64,000 bases of DNA from Protonemura montana (Eukaryota; Arthropoda; Insecta; Plecoptera; Nemouridae): NCBI GenBank assembly GCA_947568835.1, contig OX387612.1, positions 8,370,001 to 8,434,000 on the forward strand, given 5' to 3'. Each line of letters opens with the position of its first letter. The first letter of the stretch is position 1. The translations under genes and the position numbers were made by a program. Of this stretch, positions 33,451 through 45,850 are shown one piece after another. The notes beneath the pieces were generated by a model. It saw only the letters and a program-made list of their open reading frames with translations. It ran no database searches and had not been told where the DNA came from.

Positions 33451-34757
33451 AAATCGGTACATCCTAATCAACAAACCAAAGTTGGTCGGCCATTTTAACC
33501 GGTGGACTCAACCTCCACTACCGAAAACACTGTACACCAATAATCGCCGTCCCTTCTTAAGATTCCTCCTCTCCCGGGGTTCGTCTCTGCCGATTAAGAA
33601 AACAAACTGGCAGACAGATTTCTAAGAGGCTTTCGGTCAGTCGGCGCGCGGTGGGAGGTTAGCGTTGACAGCTGTCACCCGGACGGGGTGTTGTTGTCAG
33701 AGTCAAAGGAGACACCGCCTCCTTTATTCGACCGTGTCCCTTGGATCGGACGTGGCTGTGAGAAACGAGACCAATTATCGAGTGGCGGCCAGAGACCGTG
33801 AGGGCAATGGTATGGGACGGGACAACGGTGTGGTGGCCATCTTTGAGATTCGGCTCGCTACTGGTAAGTATTTGTCAATTTGGACATGTTTTGATCATGC
33901 AAGAAAGGGACCAAATGACTTAAATGGCAGTTTGCACCAGTTTTATTGATTTCGGCATGATTTTATCGAAGTTCAAAAACCTAATTTACTAACAAGGTAA
34001 AAATATTATCGTTTTGCCGATAACTATAAAAGAAAGAACTGGTCAACTTAATATTCTCAAATTATGTTGCCAAGATTTGCGTTCCAATCCATGGCGCGGT
34101 ATCCATCTCCTATTCATAATAAACTCAAACAACTAACAAGTTTAACACACAAAGCAGTTTCATTAATAATTCACACCCAAAAGAGCCATGATTTCGGTGC
34201 CGATGCCCACTCCATCGCCTACGACAGCTCTCTCCCAACTCCCAAAACACACGGCGACCTTTTCCGATCGCCTCGCCGCCAACGAGGATCCCCGATCGGC
34301 GGCGCACGGCGAATTAGAAGGCGGTGTGAGAACGCAGCCTCGGGGGAGGCGTTTCGCCGCCTGCAGGTCGAACGTCGACGGCGGCCAAGTTCCACGAGGG
34401 ACATGATTAATTTGTCGCAGGGACAAACGAGACGCGATGACCGCAAAAAAAACACACGCACACAAACACCGAGGCGGCCGTGCCTTAATTAGGTACGACG
34501 ATAAACCGACTGATTTACGACCGCGAGGAGAGTTGGGAGTCGCACAGGTAGGAAGCGGTGAGACACGGACAAAAGACGACGGGACTAGGGGACGGCCGAG
34601 GAATGAAGACATTAGGTGGCGATGATCGTTATGTGTTTCGGAGTCACGGGTTTGAATCTCAGCGGACGGTACGGACACCGGGTTCACTCTTACCTCCCTG
34701 CCTGGCCAAGCTAGATTCATCCACAACTTACAGACAACTCATAGACCAGCGCCACAG

Positions 34758-35278
34758 GGACAAGACTAAGCGGTGGCCGGTCCTTGGTGCTGTTGGACAG
34801 GAGCAGCCAACACAGTGTGTCAAAGGGACAAGGCTAAGCGGTGGCCGGTCCTTGGTGCTGTTGGACAGGAGCAGCCAACACAGTGTGTCAAAGGGACAAG
34901 GCTAAGCGGTAGCCGGTCCTTGGTGCTGTTGGACAGGAGCAGCCAACACAGTGTGTCAAAGTGACAAGGCTAAGAGGTGGCCGGTTCTTGGTGCTGTTGG
35001 ACAGGAGCAGCCAACACAGTGCGTCAAAGGGACAAGGCTAAGCGGTGGCCGGTCCTTGGTGCTGTTGGACAGGAGCAGCCAACACAGTGTGTCAAAAGGA
35101 CAAGGCTAAGCGGTGTCCGATCCTTGATGCTGTTGGACAGGAGCAGCCAACACAGTATGTCAAAGAGACAAGGCTTAGCGGTGGCCGGTTCTTGGTGCTG
35201 TTGGACAGGAGCAGCCAACACAGTATGTCAAAGAGACAAGGCTAAGCGGTGGCCGGTCCTTGGTGCTGCTGGACAGGA
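34758..35278 (+). repeat. 68-bp minisatellite array A, plus orientation, about 7.5 copies
   Basis: The unit is CTAAGCGGTGGCCGGTCCTT, GGTGCTGTTGGACAGGAGCA, GCCAACACAGTGTGTCAAAG, GGACAAGG. The array lies inside a SINE-like frame: CAGCGCCACAGGGAC precedes it, and GCTGGCACAGGGTATACCCT to CAGTGCGTCGTTAAACACG follows it. Confidence 0.95.
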
Positions 35279-35689
35279 GGAAGCTGCAAGCTGGCACAGG
35301 GTATACCCTCAGCTACATTCTATGCCAGACAACCGACAGCCAACATTTTCCATCTCCAAATCAGTGCGTCGTTAAACACGTGACGCCGGCCAGACACGTT
35401 GCCGAGGCGACCGGAGCATGGACCCTCCGCCTCGCGCAGGCTGCGGCGAAGGCTTTGGCTGCGCGCGGGGGAAGTCGCTAGCGTGAGAATGCCGGCCACC
35501 GCCCATGTGATCGCTCGAGGAATGCGGTCGCCGCGCGAGTCGGCCGCGGTGCGCATGCCTGGTGCGAGTCTCAGACGTCGCGCTCGGAACCAGTTCAGTG
35601 GCAAATGTGGAGCACTTTGTCGAGTCTGGAGAAGGACGGCCGGGCATGACAGGGACTCGAGGGTGAACCCGGTGCCGGCACGCAGCCTG

Positions 35690-36358
35690 CTCCTGTCCAA
35701 CAGCACCAAGGACCGGCCATCGCTTAGCCTTGTCCCTTTGACACACTGTGTTGGCTGCTCCTGTCCAACAGCACCAAGGACCGGCCACTGCTTAGCCTTA
35801 TCACTTTGACACACTGTGTTGGCTGCTCTTGTCCAACAGCACCAAGGACCGGCCACTGCTTAGCCTTGTCACTTTGACACACTGTGTTGGCTGCTCCTGT
35901 CCAACAGCACCAAGGACCGGCCACTGCTTAGCCATGTCTCTTTGACACACTGTGTTGGTTGCTCCTGTCCAACAGCACCAAGAACCGGCCCCCGCTTAGC
36001 CTTGTCCCTTTGACACACTGTGTTGGCTGCTCCTGTCCAACAGCACCAAGGACTGGCCACCGCTTAGCCTTGTCCCTTTGACACACTGTGTTCGCTGCTC
36101 CTGTCCAACAGCACCAAGGACCGGCCACCGCTTAGCCTTGTCTCTTTGACACACTGTGTTGGCTGCTCCTGTCCAACAGCACCAAGGACCGGCCACCGCT
36201 TAGCCTTGTCCCTTTGACACACTGTGTTGGCTGCTCCTGTCCAACAGCACCAAGGACCGGCCACCGCTTAGCCTTGTCCCTTTGACACACTGTGTTGGTT
36301 GCTCCTGTCCAACAGCACCAAGGACCGGCCACCGCTTAGTCTTGTCCCTTTGACACAG
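35690..36358 (-). repeat. 68-bp minisatellite array B, inverted, about 10 copies
   Basis: Same unit as array A in reverse. The left flank GGTGAACCCGGTGCCGGCAC GCAGCCTG and right flank CTGCTTGTCGGTGAATTAAA are SINE-tail-like. Together with array A it forms a large inverted repeat around a unique spacer at 35400-35640. Confidence 0.95.
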
Positions 36359-36629
36359 GTCTACTGCTTGTCGGTGAATTAAAGACTGATGATATCCACT
36401 GTATCTCAAGATCATCACTGCCTCCCAGAGACAACTGCTTGGGCGCCGGAACGCCCGGAAGTGCATCTGCATTGCGATGCACCACGTGGCTTGCTATTTC
36501 CGCTTCCGGCATTCGGACTAAATTTAGAGCCCCGTGTACAGTCTGTGTAAATAGTTGTGTCAGATGTTCAGATGTTGACGAGAGAGACGTGCCCGTGTAG
36601 AGGCGACGGGGTCTTTCTCATGCGATACA

Positions 36630-37429
36630 CCTAGAGCGTCAGTAGCACCGCGCTAACTAGCACCACCATAGCACCAAACAGTAACCTCGACCTAGAGTGG
36701 TGATTCGTAACCCTGGTATTACTGTCAGTAGCAACGTGCTAACTAGCACCACCATAGCACCACCATAGCACCAAACAGTAACCCCGACCTAGAGTGGTGA
36801 TTCGTAACCCTGGTATTACTGTCAGTAGCACCGTACTAACTTGAACCACCTTAGCATCAAGCAGTAACCCTGGTATTACTGTCAGTAGCACCGTGCTAAC
36901 TAGCACCACCATAGCACCAAGCAGTGACCCCGACCTAGAGCGGTGATTCGTAACCCTGGTATTACTGTCAGTAGCACCGTGCTAACTAGCACCACCATAG
37001 CACCAAGCAGTAACCCCAACCTAGAGCGGTGATTCGTAACCCTGGTATTACTGTCAGTAGCACCGTGCTAACTAGCACCACCATAGCACCAAGCAGTTAA
37101 TCCAGACCAAGAGCGGTGATTCATAACCCTGGTATTACTGTCAGTAGCACCGTGCTAACTAGCACCACCATAGCACCAAGCAGTAACCCCGACCTATAGC
37201 GGTGATTCGTAACCCAGGTATTACTGTCAGTAGCACCGTGCTAACTAGCACCATCATAGCACCAAGCAGTAACCCCGATCTAGAGCGGGGATTCGTTACC
37301 CTGGTATTACTGTCAGTAGCACCGTGCTAACTAGCACCACCATAGCACCAAGCAGTAACCCCGACCTAGAGCGGTGATTCGTTACCCTGGTATTACTGTC
37401 AGTAACACCGTGCTAACCGACGCTCTAGG
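36630..37429 (+). repeat. 86-bp minisatellite bounded by inverted ends, about 9 copies
   Basis: The block begins CCTAGAGCGTC (36630-36640) and ends GACGCTCTAGG (37419-37429), an exact 11-bp inverted repeat. The interior is the 86-bp unit also found at 1440-2120. The ends suggest a discrete transposable unit rather than local expansion. Confidence 0.9.
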
Positions 37430-37439
37430 TCGTTAAAGT

Positions 37440-38550
37440 GTGGGTCTAAACGACACCAATACTAAAAACTGAAAAGTCGTTTGCTTTTCTAAATCATTCC
37501 AATACAAGACGCAATGCTTCCAGCTCTTGCATCCCCGAAAAATTCCTCTCTGACATGCTCTAATTGATCGCTACTCGTCTGCGGTGCCCGATTACTTCAG
37601 CGAGACGAGATGCGATTGCAAAGAATCGAAATACCTCCGTTATCCAGCGCATGATCATAACTGTCATTTGCCGAACCAAAACATTTCAATAACAATGTTT
37701 ATCACGGCAATTTCTGTTGATGGTTTGCATCGATCATCGACCTACGAACAGATTTCTCTAACTAATATTTACATTACCAATGGCGAATGTACAGCTTGAA
37801 TTGGATTCAATTGTTACCTGGAATAAATCAGTCCTTGCTGATCGATAGATTGCAATTACAACATTAAGCAATTAATGGTTTAGACCTAAACAACCGAGTG
37901 CAAATAGCTTTCTGCGAAATGAACGCGCGACGAATGTGGCTTCTAATTTGATCGACAAGCGATGCGGGAAGGTCGTTAGCAGCCGTTTCGTCTTCCGGCA
38001 TCGAAATCCATGCTCATTTCTTGCATACACATTCAAGCAAACAATGATACAAGCTAAATTCCACGTTCATTTTCAAAACCAAGCCTGTAAGACAAAAAAA
38101 CCTATAGCAGAAGACGTCTTGTTTCGGAAAAATGAAAAACGGAACGAAATTACATGTAAATTTTTTGTCATTGGAGAAAAAAAAAATCAAACAAGCGAAA
38201 CAAATTAAAAACATTTTCACTTCTCTGTCTGGCTAAAAAAAAAAGGCCATCCGGCATCTCGACAAGACTCACGAGCAAGGTATATAAGATGTACCCACGG
38301 GTCATACTCTTCACAGCAACGCTGGGTACAGGCAACGAGCGCAGACAATGAGCGCCCGTGAGAAACGCGGCGATAATGTGCTGTACTGTTAGCACCCGTG
38401 GAACGCAGCACAATACAGAGACGCGAGACAAATCTCACAGCCTCTCGGGAAACGGTGAGAGATGCGGTTTCACGCGCGTTTTGTACGAATTTTGTAGACG
38501 ACGATGCCAGGACTTGCTGGGCGGGGAGCAGAGGGTGAATCCCGTGCCGG
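37440..38550. other. Intronic stretch without recognised genes
   Basis: AT-rich sequence between an 86-bp array and 68-bp array C. Neither an exon with coding character nor a member of the described repeat families was seen. Confidence 0.45.
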
Positions 38551-38561
38551 CACTCACCCCG

Positions 38562-39184
38562 CTCCTGTCCGACAGCACCAAGGACCGGCCGCCGCTCAGC
38601 CTTGTCCCTTTGACATACTGTGTTGGCTGCTCCTGTCCAACAGCACCAAGGACCGGCCACCGCTTAGCCTTGTCACTTTGACACACTGTGTTGGCTGCTC
38701 CTGTCCAACAGCACCAAGGACCGGCCACCGCTTAGCCTTGTCCCTTAGACACACTGTGTTGGCTGCTCCTGTCCAACAGCACCAAGGACCGGCCACCGCT
38801 TAGCCTTGTCACTTTGACACACTGTGTTGGCTGCTCCTGTCCAACAGCACCAAGGACCGGCCACCGCTTAGCCTTGTCACTTTGATACACTGTGTTGGCT
38901 GCTCCTGTCCAACAGCACCAAGGACCGGCCACCGCTTAGCCTTGTCCCTTTGACACACTGTGTTGGCTGCTCCTGTCCGACAGCACCAAGGACCGGCTAC
39001 CGCTTAGTCTTGTCCCTTTGACACACTGTGTTGGCTGCTCCTGTCCAACAGCACCAATGACCGGCCACCGCTTATCCTTGTCACTTTGACACACTGTGTT
39101 GGCTGCTCCTGTCCAACAGCAACAAGGACCGGCCACCGCTTAGCATTGTCCCTTTGACACACTGTGTTGGCTGCTCCTGTCCCT
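38562..39184 (-). repeat. 68-bp minisatellite array C, inverted, about 9 copies
   Basis: Same unit as arrays A, B and D. It is entered from GTGAATCCCGTGCCGGCACT and left through CCTGTGGCACTGGTCTATTG GCTGTCGGTGAATGACAGG, both SINE-tail-like segments. Confidence 0.95.
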
Positions 39185-40254
39185 GTGGCACTGGTCTATT
39201 GGCTGTCGGTGAATGACAGGCTGACAATGAAGCTAGCCTGCCATAACAGGAAGCCGAAGGTGAACCCGGCGTCGACACGCAGCCTCTTCCCAACACTCAT
39301 CTGTCGTCGAAGTCGCCGTTCAAACAAACTCGGCACCAATCGGAATCAATTGGGACTCCTGATATGTATACAGAAGCCTGATCTACAGAGTAAAGTTGTT
39401 ATCACCATGGCAACAATCCATGCAAATCTGGAAACACCGGTTTTTTTTGATAAGGCCCCAGAAGACATAACAACAATAAGATGTCCTATACAGAAAACAA
39501 TAGAGGCGGACAACCAAAAACATTCGATCGACCTCCAAATCTTTCATATATTCCAAAAAATTTCACCGACATAATTGAGAAATGCAATGCGACCAATCGC
39601 CCACCAAAGGATACCATCGCTTATTCTTCCATAGTTCCCCATTCTAATCGATGGTAATCACCTGCAAGACCACTCCAAGCTGACGACGATCAATCAGAAA
39701 CGACCGCGGATGCCACACATCCAACACAACTTGAGACTCCTACCGACCACTTTCACTGGCCACGGATATAGAATTCTGCAAACCACCGGAATTTCCGATC
39801 TAAAAATCCAACGGCACATTCTCTCTCGCCACCGCGCCGTACAACAATCCAACATCTTCCAACACGTTTGCAGACTCGTGAATAGCATAGCGCGTAGATC
39901 CTTATCGTGCACGTACCATTGTGTTCGCGTCACGGCTCAGCGGCGTGCGGTTCTACAAGGCAGTGATTAGCACGACTATAGCACGTTACGTCAACACTTT
40001 TCATTTCGCCTGCACGCTTTCGGGATGCCCGGGAAATCGTACGGGTTGCCGGAATCGCCACTCGGGCGGTCCCATGTGAAGAATAAATAACCGAGCTATT
40101 GGGCATATGATTTGAAAACGTGCTTTTACTTCGTTATAGATTGTTGCCCACCAATGTCGATTTTGATTGGTAAATATTTAAATCCATTTTATTTTTACAC
40201 AAAAGTTTTTGGGGTCCGTTCTTTCGGATGGTACTTAAAGCCGCTGAGTTCTTT

Positions 40255-40440
40255 GATGCTTCCTGACAGGGGTAGGCTACGTGCCGGCACCGGGTTTTCC
40301 CTCCTCCCTTCTAGACTAACCTATACATCATCAACCTCACAAACACAATTCACAAGTGCCACAGGGCACAATCCCAGAGTGAAATTGTGTTCGTTAAAAT
40401 CATTCTCCAATAGCGACCGCAAATAAACGGTCGATCAATA
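40255..40440 (+). mobile_element. SINE 3'-tail fragment
   Basis: GACAGGGGTAGGCTACGTGC, CGGCACCGGGTTTTCCCTCC and TTCTAGACTAACC match the SINE 3' domain. The rest is degraded. A copy of the CCATGGT short repeat (39370-39450) lies upstream. Confidence 0.65.
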
Positions 40441-40549
40441 TGAAAAGCCCGAGATCGTCAATAATTCAGCGAATACCCTAAGTTTGACGAACTCACGAGG
40501 CCAGACGCCAGAAAACTCATCACAAACTCACAACCGCTGAGAGTGACAC

Positions 40550-40862
40550 AAAAAGCGAACCGTATCAACACTGAGTTTATAGAAGGCCAGCGTTAATGTT
40601 AAACTTTCTGCTGAACAAAACGAGCCGGCAACACGTGGTAACGGAGAATGCCGCCCGATGGCGCTTGCAGTCATCATTTTAAAAAACCTATACAATAAAA
40701 CAATAACGACGTAAGCATGCAAACAGATGAGTCGAGCGTAAACCGATTTCACATGCGAGTAATCTGCGAGAAATAACGAAATCAAATTCGAGACGACGGC
40801 GACTCCACCTAGTAGCATCCACAATGTGTGGCGGAAATTTTCGTGAATACAGTTTAACATTA
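40550..40862 (+). mobile_element. Dispersed element A, nearly full copy
   Basis: It runs from GAGTTTATAGAAGGCCAGCG through GGCAACACGTGGTAACGG, CGAGAAATAACGAAATCAAA and GACGGCGACTCCACCTAGTA to TTTTCGTGAATACAG. Motif order matches 51045-51385 (inverted). Confidence 0.8.
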
Positions 40863-40930
40863 TGTAAAAACTGATTTAAATTTCAAACTCTTGAAATGCC
40901 CGGGGTATTTTCTTATTAGGAGCTCTAAAA

Positions 40931-40979
40931 CCCTCTCAAAAATTGACGCTCAAACACATGGTAACAATTTCTGAGAGGG
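40931..40979. repeat. 49-bp TIR element, CCCTCTCA family
   Basis: CCCTCTCAAAAATTG and CAATTTCTGAGAGGG are inverted ends around a 19-bp centre. Related ends occur at 17399-17547. Confidence 0.6.
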
Positions 40980-41041
40980 TAGTAGTAGTTTCACGTTGGC
41001 GCCGACCCTCTTGACTAAACCTCCAGCCTCAATGGTATCAC

Positions 41042-41453
41042 CGTTGAGTGTAGGTTATAGGTAGAGTTTCAACGTCAATTTTGCAGTCTCTGCGTGAAAG
41101 ATGGCCGCCAAATGACTACCTTACCCACAAAAATGCAGAGTACCGGAACATCACGTTAAGTGGAGCCACTGTCGTATGAAATTTAATTTCGATATTTCTC
41201 GTAGGTTAACTCGCTTTTGAGACTTTTCATCCTCAAAAAATCTCCATCAATGTTTACCTCAAAGATTGACATACACGTAACGATATTAAAAAGCGAGTAA
41301 CCTACGATAAATATCGAAATTAAATTTCATACGACAGTGGCTCCACTTAACGTGACGTTCCGGTACTCTGCATTTTTGTCGGTAAGGTAGTCATCTTTCA
41401 CGCAGAGACTGTAACATTGACGTTGTTTCTCTACCTATAACCTACACTCAATG
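41042..41453. mobile_element. MITE with long inverted arms and a 7-bp target duplication
   Basis: Left arm CGTTGAGTGTAGGTTATAGG to GTGGAGCCACTGTCGTATGA mirrors the right arm ending at 41453. GTATCAC flanks both sides (41035-41041 and 41454-41460). It belongs to the same family as 20721-21295. Confidence 0.85.
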
Positions 41454-41634
41454 GTATCACCTTCACGTCGATGCAAGCGGGCAACGCGCACGCCTGGCAG
41501 ACTGATAAGACGCCCAGCACCGCGAACAGGACAAACACAGACCCGCCCGCATTGCGCAGGGAATCACGTGGGACAACGTTGAAGTGCGTAGTAACCATTA
41601 TCACCTTGCACGTGTCGGACCAGAAGGCAACGAT

Positions 41635-41945
41635 TCATTTTTTGTGTTTAACGACGCACTGCTTCGGCAACGCGCCCTGTAGTACTAGTGGGGAGGACGG
41701 GAAACCCGGTGGCGGCAATTAGCCTATATGTTTATGTAGAAGGGGACCACCGGCTTAACGTCCGTTCCGATGGACGGTACAACGCGAACAACAGGATTCC
41801 TCAACAAATCCATGCTGTCGAGAGGTTGATAAGCAAGGCAAGTGAAGTTGTTGTACTAACTTTCATCCCTCCAACCTCTCTCCCGAACAGAACTGGTCAT
41901 GTGTATGATGGTCACCCACCCAATACCCGACTCAGCGCAGTGTTA
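41635..41945 (-). mobile_element. 5S-derived SINE, copy 8
   Basis: Minus strand: the head GAGTCGGGTATTGGGTGGGT is at about 41915-41940, the body with CTCTCGACAGCATGGATTTG in the middle, and the tail GTCGTTAAACACAAAAAATG at about 41640. Confidence 0.85.
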
Positions 41946-43054
41946 CGATGGTACCATATCAGTTATCAATAAAAATATATTATATATGGCGACACCGAAC
42001 ATTTTTTGATTCCCGATTGGTATGATTGATTAAAAAGATGACCAAGAACAGTATAAAGCAACGATCCAACCCCTTACCGGCCTGCGGTCTGGTGCAAGGG
42101 GTTGTCATTCGAAGCGCTAGGAGTACCCCAGGTTGCGGTTGTCACTTGATCGACTCTCCTAAGACTTCCCAAGGACCGAAGGGACGTCGTCAGAAGCCAG
42201 ATAAACGCCTTTGACGGCTCGAGTCGACAATCTCGCGTAAGCATCGCGTTTTACAAGGATGTCATAGCACATAACTTGCCGGGCACGCGAGACGGAAATC
42301 GCTTTAGACAGCTCTTTAAAAAGAAATACTACATCTAAGCCTGTCAGGGTAGTTGACGTCGAAGTTATCATTCGCCAATTGGATCAGAATCTTATAGAAT
42401 GTAATCAGCCATCGTGCAGACTTCGGTCACCCGCCCAGAAACCAGACTCGACGAAATGTCCCTCAACTTCGGCGAACGCCGTGACTTGCAACTTCCGACG
42501 AAACGGGAAAAGTCGATACGTTTGGCATGTCAAATAATGACAGTATACTGAAAATCAATAGAAAATAAATCTTTAAAAAAGGCCGTGCACGTAATAAATC
42601 CGAGCGGTTCCAACGAATCAAACCACGAGACACGTTTCTCGAATCGTCAAGCGACAGAAATCGAAAACGGCCGGCGAAATTCTCTCCCAAGCCTCCCCCG
42701 CACCAACGCCACCCGCGCGACCATCGCGGTCTCGGCACGGAATTATTCCACGTCACACGGTTGATACTACGTCCGGCCGGAAGTGTCGCGTGACGTCACA
42801 CCATTCATGTCTCCCAAGCCCCTGGGCGACGATCTCGCCGACTCGACGGTATAATGTGTTCGCGTGAACGTCGTCCGATGGACCATTGTCTCGCGCTCGA
42901 TGGGAGATTATTGCTCAAGGGGGACAACGCCTAAGATGGTACCCGGCGCAAGGTGGATTGGGACAAGAGTCATGGCATTGTCTTCGTGGAGCAAGCTCCC
43001 TCTGTCCGTACCGAACTGTTTGCCGTCTTCGAGACACTGGTCCTAGTAAAATCA

Positions 43055-43415
43055 TCGAAGTTGAGCAACACTTGGGTCAGGTATTGGACGGGTGACCATC
43101 ATAAACATGATCAGTTCTGTTCGGGAGAGAGGTTGAAGGGATGAAAGTTAGTACAGCAACTTCACTCGCCTTGCTTATTAACCTCTCGACAGCATGAATT
43201 TGTGGAGGAATCCTGTTGTTCGCGTTGTACCGTCCTTCGGAAGAGACGTTAAACCAGAGAGGGACAGGATACTGGGCGCCGGCACCTAGTATCGGAACAC
43301 TATGGTTTCTGATATGCTAGACTAGCTTCACGGTATAACCAATCCGTTTACCGACGCCATTAGACTAGTGTCACAGGACCGGTTGTCGAAACAGTGCGTC
43401 GTTAAATCCCAAAAA
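43055..43415 (+). mobile_element. 5S-derived SINE, copy 9
   Basis: Plus strand: AAATCATCGAAGTTGAGCAA and GGTATTGGACGGGTGACCAT form the head, then the common body, then TTACCGACGCCATTAGACTA and CAGTGCGTCGTTAAATCCC as the tail. Confidence 0.85.
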
Positions 43416-43725
43416 ATCATTTAAAATTTCCACGACCATACTCTTGACAAAGAAGCCGACGTGTGCCTCGCTTGAATCTGGGTGAGAGCACCGAGAGCTC
43501 GAAAGAAGTCGATCTTCCGCCAGACTTAGAACCAGACGCTCCCGAAATACGTCGCACATTTGCAGACCGCGAGAAGAGCTTAGAGAGATACGTCTGAAAA
43601 TAGCGTCCCGACGCGGCGTCGGTAGACCACGGGAACAGAGCGTAGGGTTCGGGGGCCAAATCAATGGATCGACGACGACGACGAACAAGAGAATGCGTGT
43701 CGTATGGCGTCAATTGCAGTAGCCT

Positions 43726-44770
43726 TACCTAGAGCGGTTATTTGGCGGTGCTAGCATGGTGCTACATAATACGACCGGTGGTATTATGTAACCCCGACCT
43801 AGAGCGGGCATTTGGCCGTGCTACATAATACGACCGGTGGTATTATATAACCCCGACCTAGAGCGGTCATTTGGCGGTGCTACCGTGGTGCTACATAATA
43901 CGACCGGTGTTATTATATGACCCCGACCTAGAGCGGTCATTTGGCGGTGCTACCATGGCGCTACATAATAAGACCAGTGGTATTATATAACCCCGACCTA
44001 GAGCGGTCATTTTGCGGTGCTACATAATACGACCGTAGATATTATACAACCTCGACCTAGAGCGGTCATTTGGCGGTGCTACCACGGTGCTACATAATAC
44101 GACCGGTGGTATTATGTAACCCCGACCTAGAGCGGGCATTTGGCGGTGCTACCATGAGGCTACATAATACGACCTGTGGTATTATATAACCCCGACCTAG
44201 AGCGGTCATTTTGCGGTGCTACATAATACGACCGTAGATATTATATAACCTCGACCTAGAGCGGTCATTTGGCGGTGCTACCATGGTGCTACATAATACG
44301 AGCGGTGATATTATATAACCCCGACCTAGAGCGGTCATTTGGCGGTGCTACCATAGCGCTACATAATACGACCGGTGGTATTATATAACTCCGACCTAGA
44401 GCGACACTTTTACTGCCGCTCTAATTTGGGGTTACTGCTTGGTGCTATGGTGGTGCCAGTTAGCACGGTGCTACTGACAGTAATACCAGGGCTACGAATC
44501 ACCGCTCTAGGTCGGGGTTACTGCTTGGTGCTATGGTGGTGCTAGTTAGCACGGTACTACTGACAGTAATACCAGGGTTACGAATCACCGCTCTAGGTTG
44601 GGGTTACTGCTTGGTGCTATGGTGGTGCTAGTTAGCACGGTGCTACTGACAGTAATACCAGAGTAACGAATCACAGCTCTAGGTCGGGGTTACTGCTTGG
44701 TGCTATGGTGGTGCTAGTTAGCACGGTGCTACTGACAGTAATACCAGAGTAACGAATCACCGCATTAGGC
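43726..44770. repeat. Composite block: 70-bp array (plus) facing 86-bp array (minus)
   Basis: About ten 70-bp units fill 43726-44400. Inverted 86-bp units (TTACTGCTTGGTGCTATGGT, GGTGCTAGTTAGCACGG) fill 44410-44770. Outer ends CCTAGAGCGGT and (inverted) CCTAATGCGGT pair imperfectly. The order is the reverse complement of the 86-bp/70-bp pair at 1440-2425. Confidence 0.92.
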
Positions 44771-44964
44771 CCCAGTGCACTTCGATTGCAGAGGTATGTC
44801 GACGCATCCGGCCAAATCAAGGAGTGTCGTTCAATTATGCAGAATGTCTTGGCAATCGATGACCCGTAGTCTTCACATATTTCGAAGCTAACGACCTTGA
44901 CACAGAATGGGCACTGCCCCTAGATCGGCACCGCACTGGGCTTGCATTGATTACAGGAAGGTAG

Positions 44965-45540
44965 ACTGCTACAATCTAGCCTGTGAGAGAAGATACCAGC
45001 ACAAGGACTGTCCCCTGCATTGCTACAGTCTAGCCCGTGAGAGAAGATACCAGCACAAGGACTGTCCCAGCATTGCTACAGTCTAGCCCGTGAGAGAAGA
45101 TACCAGCACAAGGACTGCCCCCTGCATTGCTACAATCTAGCCTGTGAGAGAAGATACCAGCACAAGGACTGTCCCCTGCATTGCTACAGTCTAGCCCGTG
45201 AGAGAAGATACCAGCACAAGGACTGTCCCAGCATTGCTACAGTCTAGCCCGTGAGAGAAGATACCAGCACAAGGACTGCCCCCCAGCATTGCTACAGTCT
45301 AGCCCGTGAGAGAAGATACCAGCACAAGGACTGTCCCCCTGCATTGCTACAGTCTAGCCCGTGAGAGGAGATACCAACACAAGGATTGTCCCCTGCATTG
45401 GTACAGTCTAGCTCGTGAGAGAAGATACCAGCACAAGGACTGTCCCCTGCACTGCTACAGTCTAGCCCGTGAGAGAAGATACCAGCACAAGGACTGTCCC
45501 CCTGCATTGCTACAGTCTAGCCCGTGAGAGAAGATACCAA
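44965..45540 (+). repeat. 54-bp minisatellite, about 10.5 copies
   Basis: The unit is CTACAGTCTAGCCCGTGAGA, GAAGATACCAGCACAAGGAC, TGTCCCCTGCATTG. The same unit forms the array that runs off the right edge at 62648-64000. Confidence 0.95.
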
Positions 45541-45654
45541 TAATTGCAACAAACTCATAACCGAAATTGCATTAATTATTTTCTTGTCGGGATTCGAAAA
45601 TACTTATAATAACTGCAAAATAACTCGCAAGTTTGTTTAAATTGGTAAGAAAAT

Positions 45655-45850
45655 TCCTATCATAGCTCGAAAAACGAAACATCGTGGCACGACAATAGCG
45701 TTAGAGCGAAATGAAAATGGCGGACATCAGCGGCGATGATTAAGAATGATTTTGAAATTAACAGTTGGCCGCCAAAACGACCGGTGGCGCCTCTGGCAGA
45801 AAAGTATATCCTCTAGCAGAACAGAGCTCCGTTGCTGAGAACGGTAAGAG
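45655..45850 (+). repeat. Unique partner of the 54-bp array, duplicated at 48545-48740
   Basis: Both loci share ATAGCTCGAAAAACGAAACA, TGGCACGACAA then GCGTTAGAGC, and the ending GCAGAAAAGTATATCCTCT. At the second locus a single decayed 54-bp unit (CCGTGAGAGAAAATACCAG at about 48490) precedes it. The array plus this segment is therefore one mobile unit. Confidence 0.75.

Noticed and set aside
33665-33870. Possible plus-strand exon ending at a good donor (ACTG|GTAAGT near 33864) with AARDREGNGMGRDNGVVAI
   Set aside because: The reading looks protein-like, but no family was recognised and no matching exon was found nearby on this strand; left as unproven.
34163-34726. Minus-strand open frame of 187 codons
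   Set aside because: No domain or splice context; composition follows local GC content, and part overlaps a tRNA-like fragment and SINE-tail-like flank.
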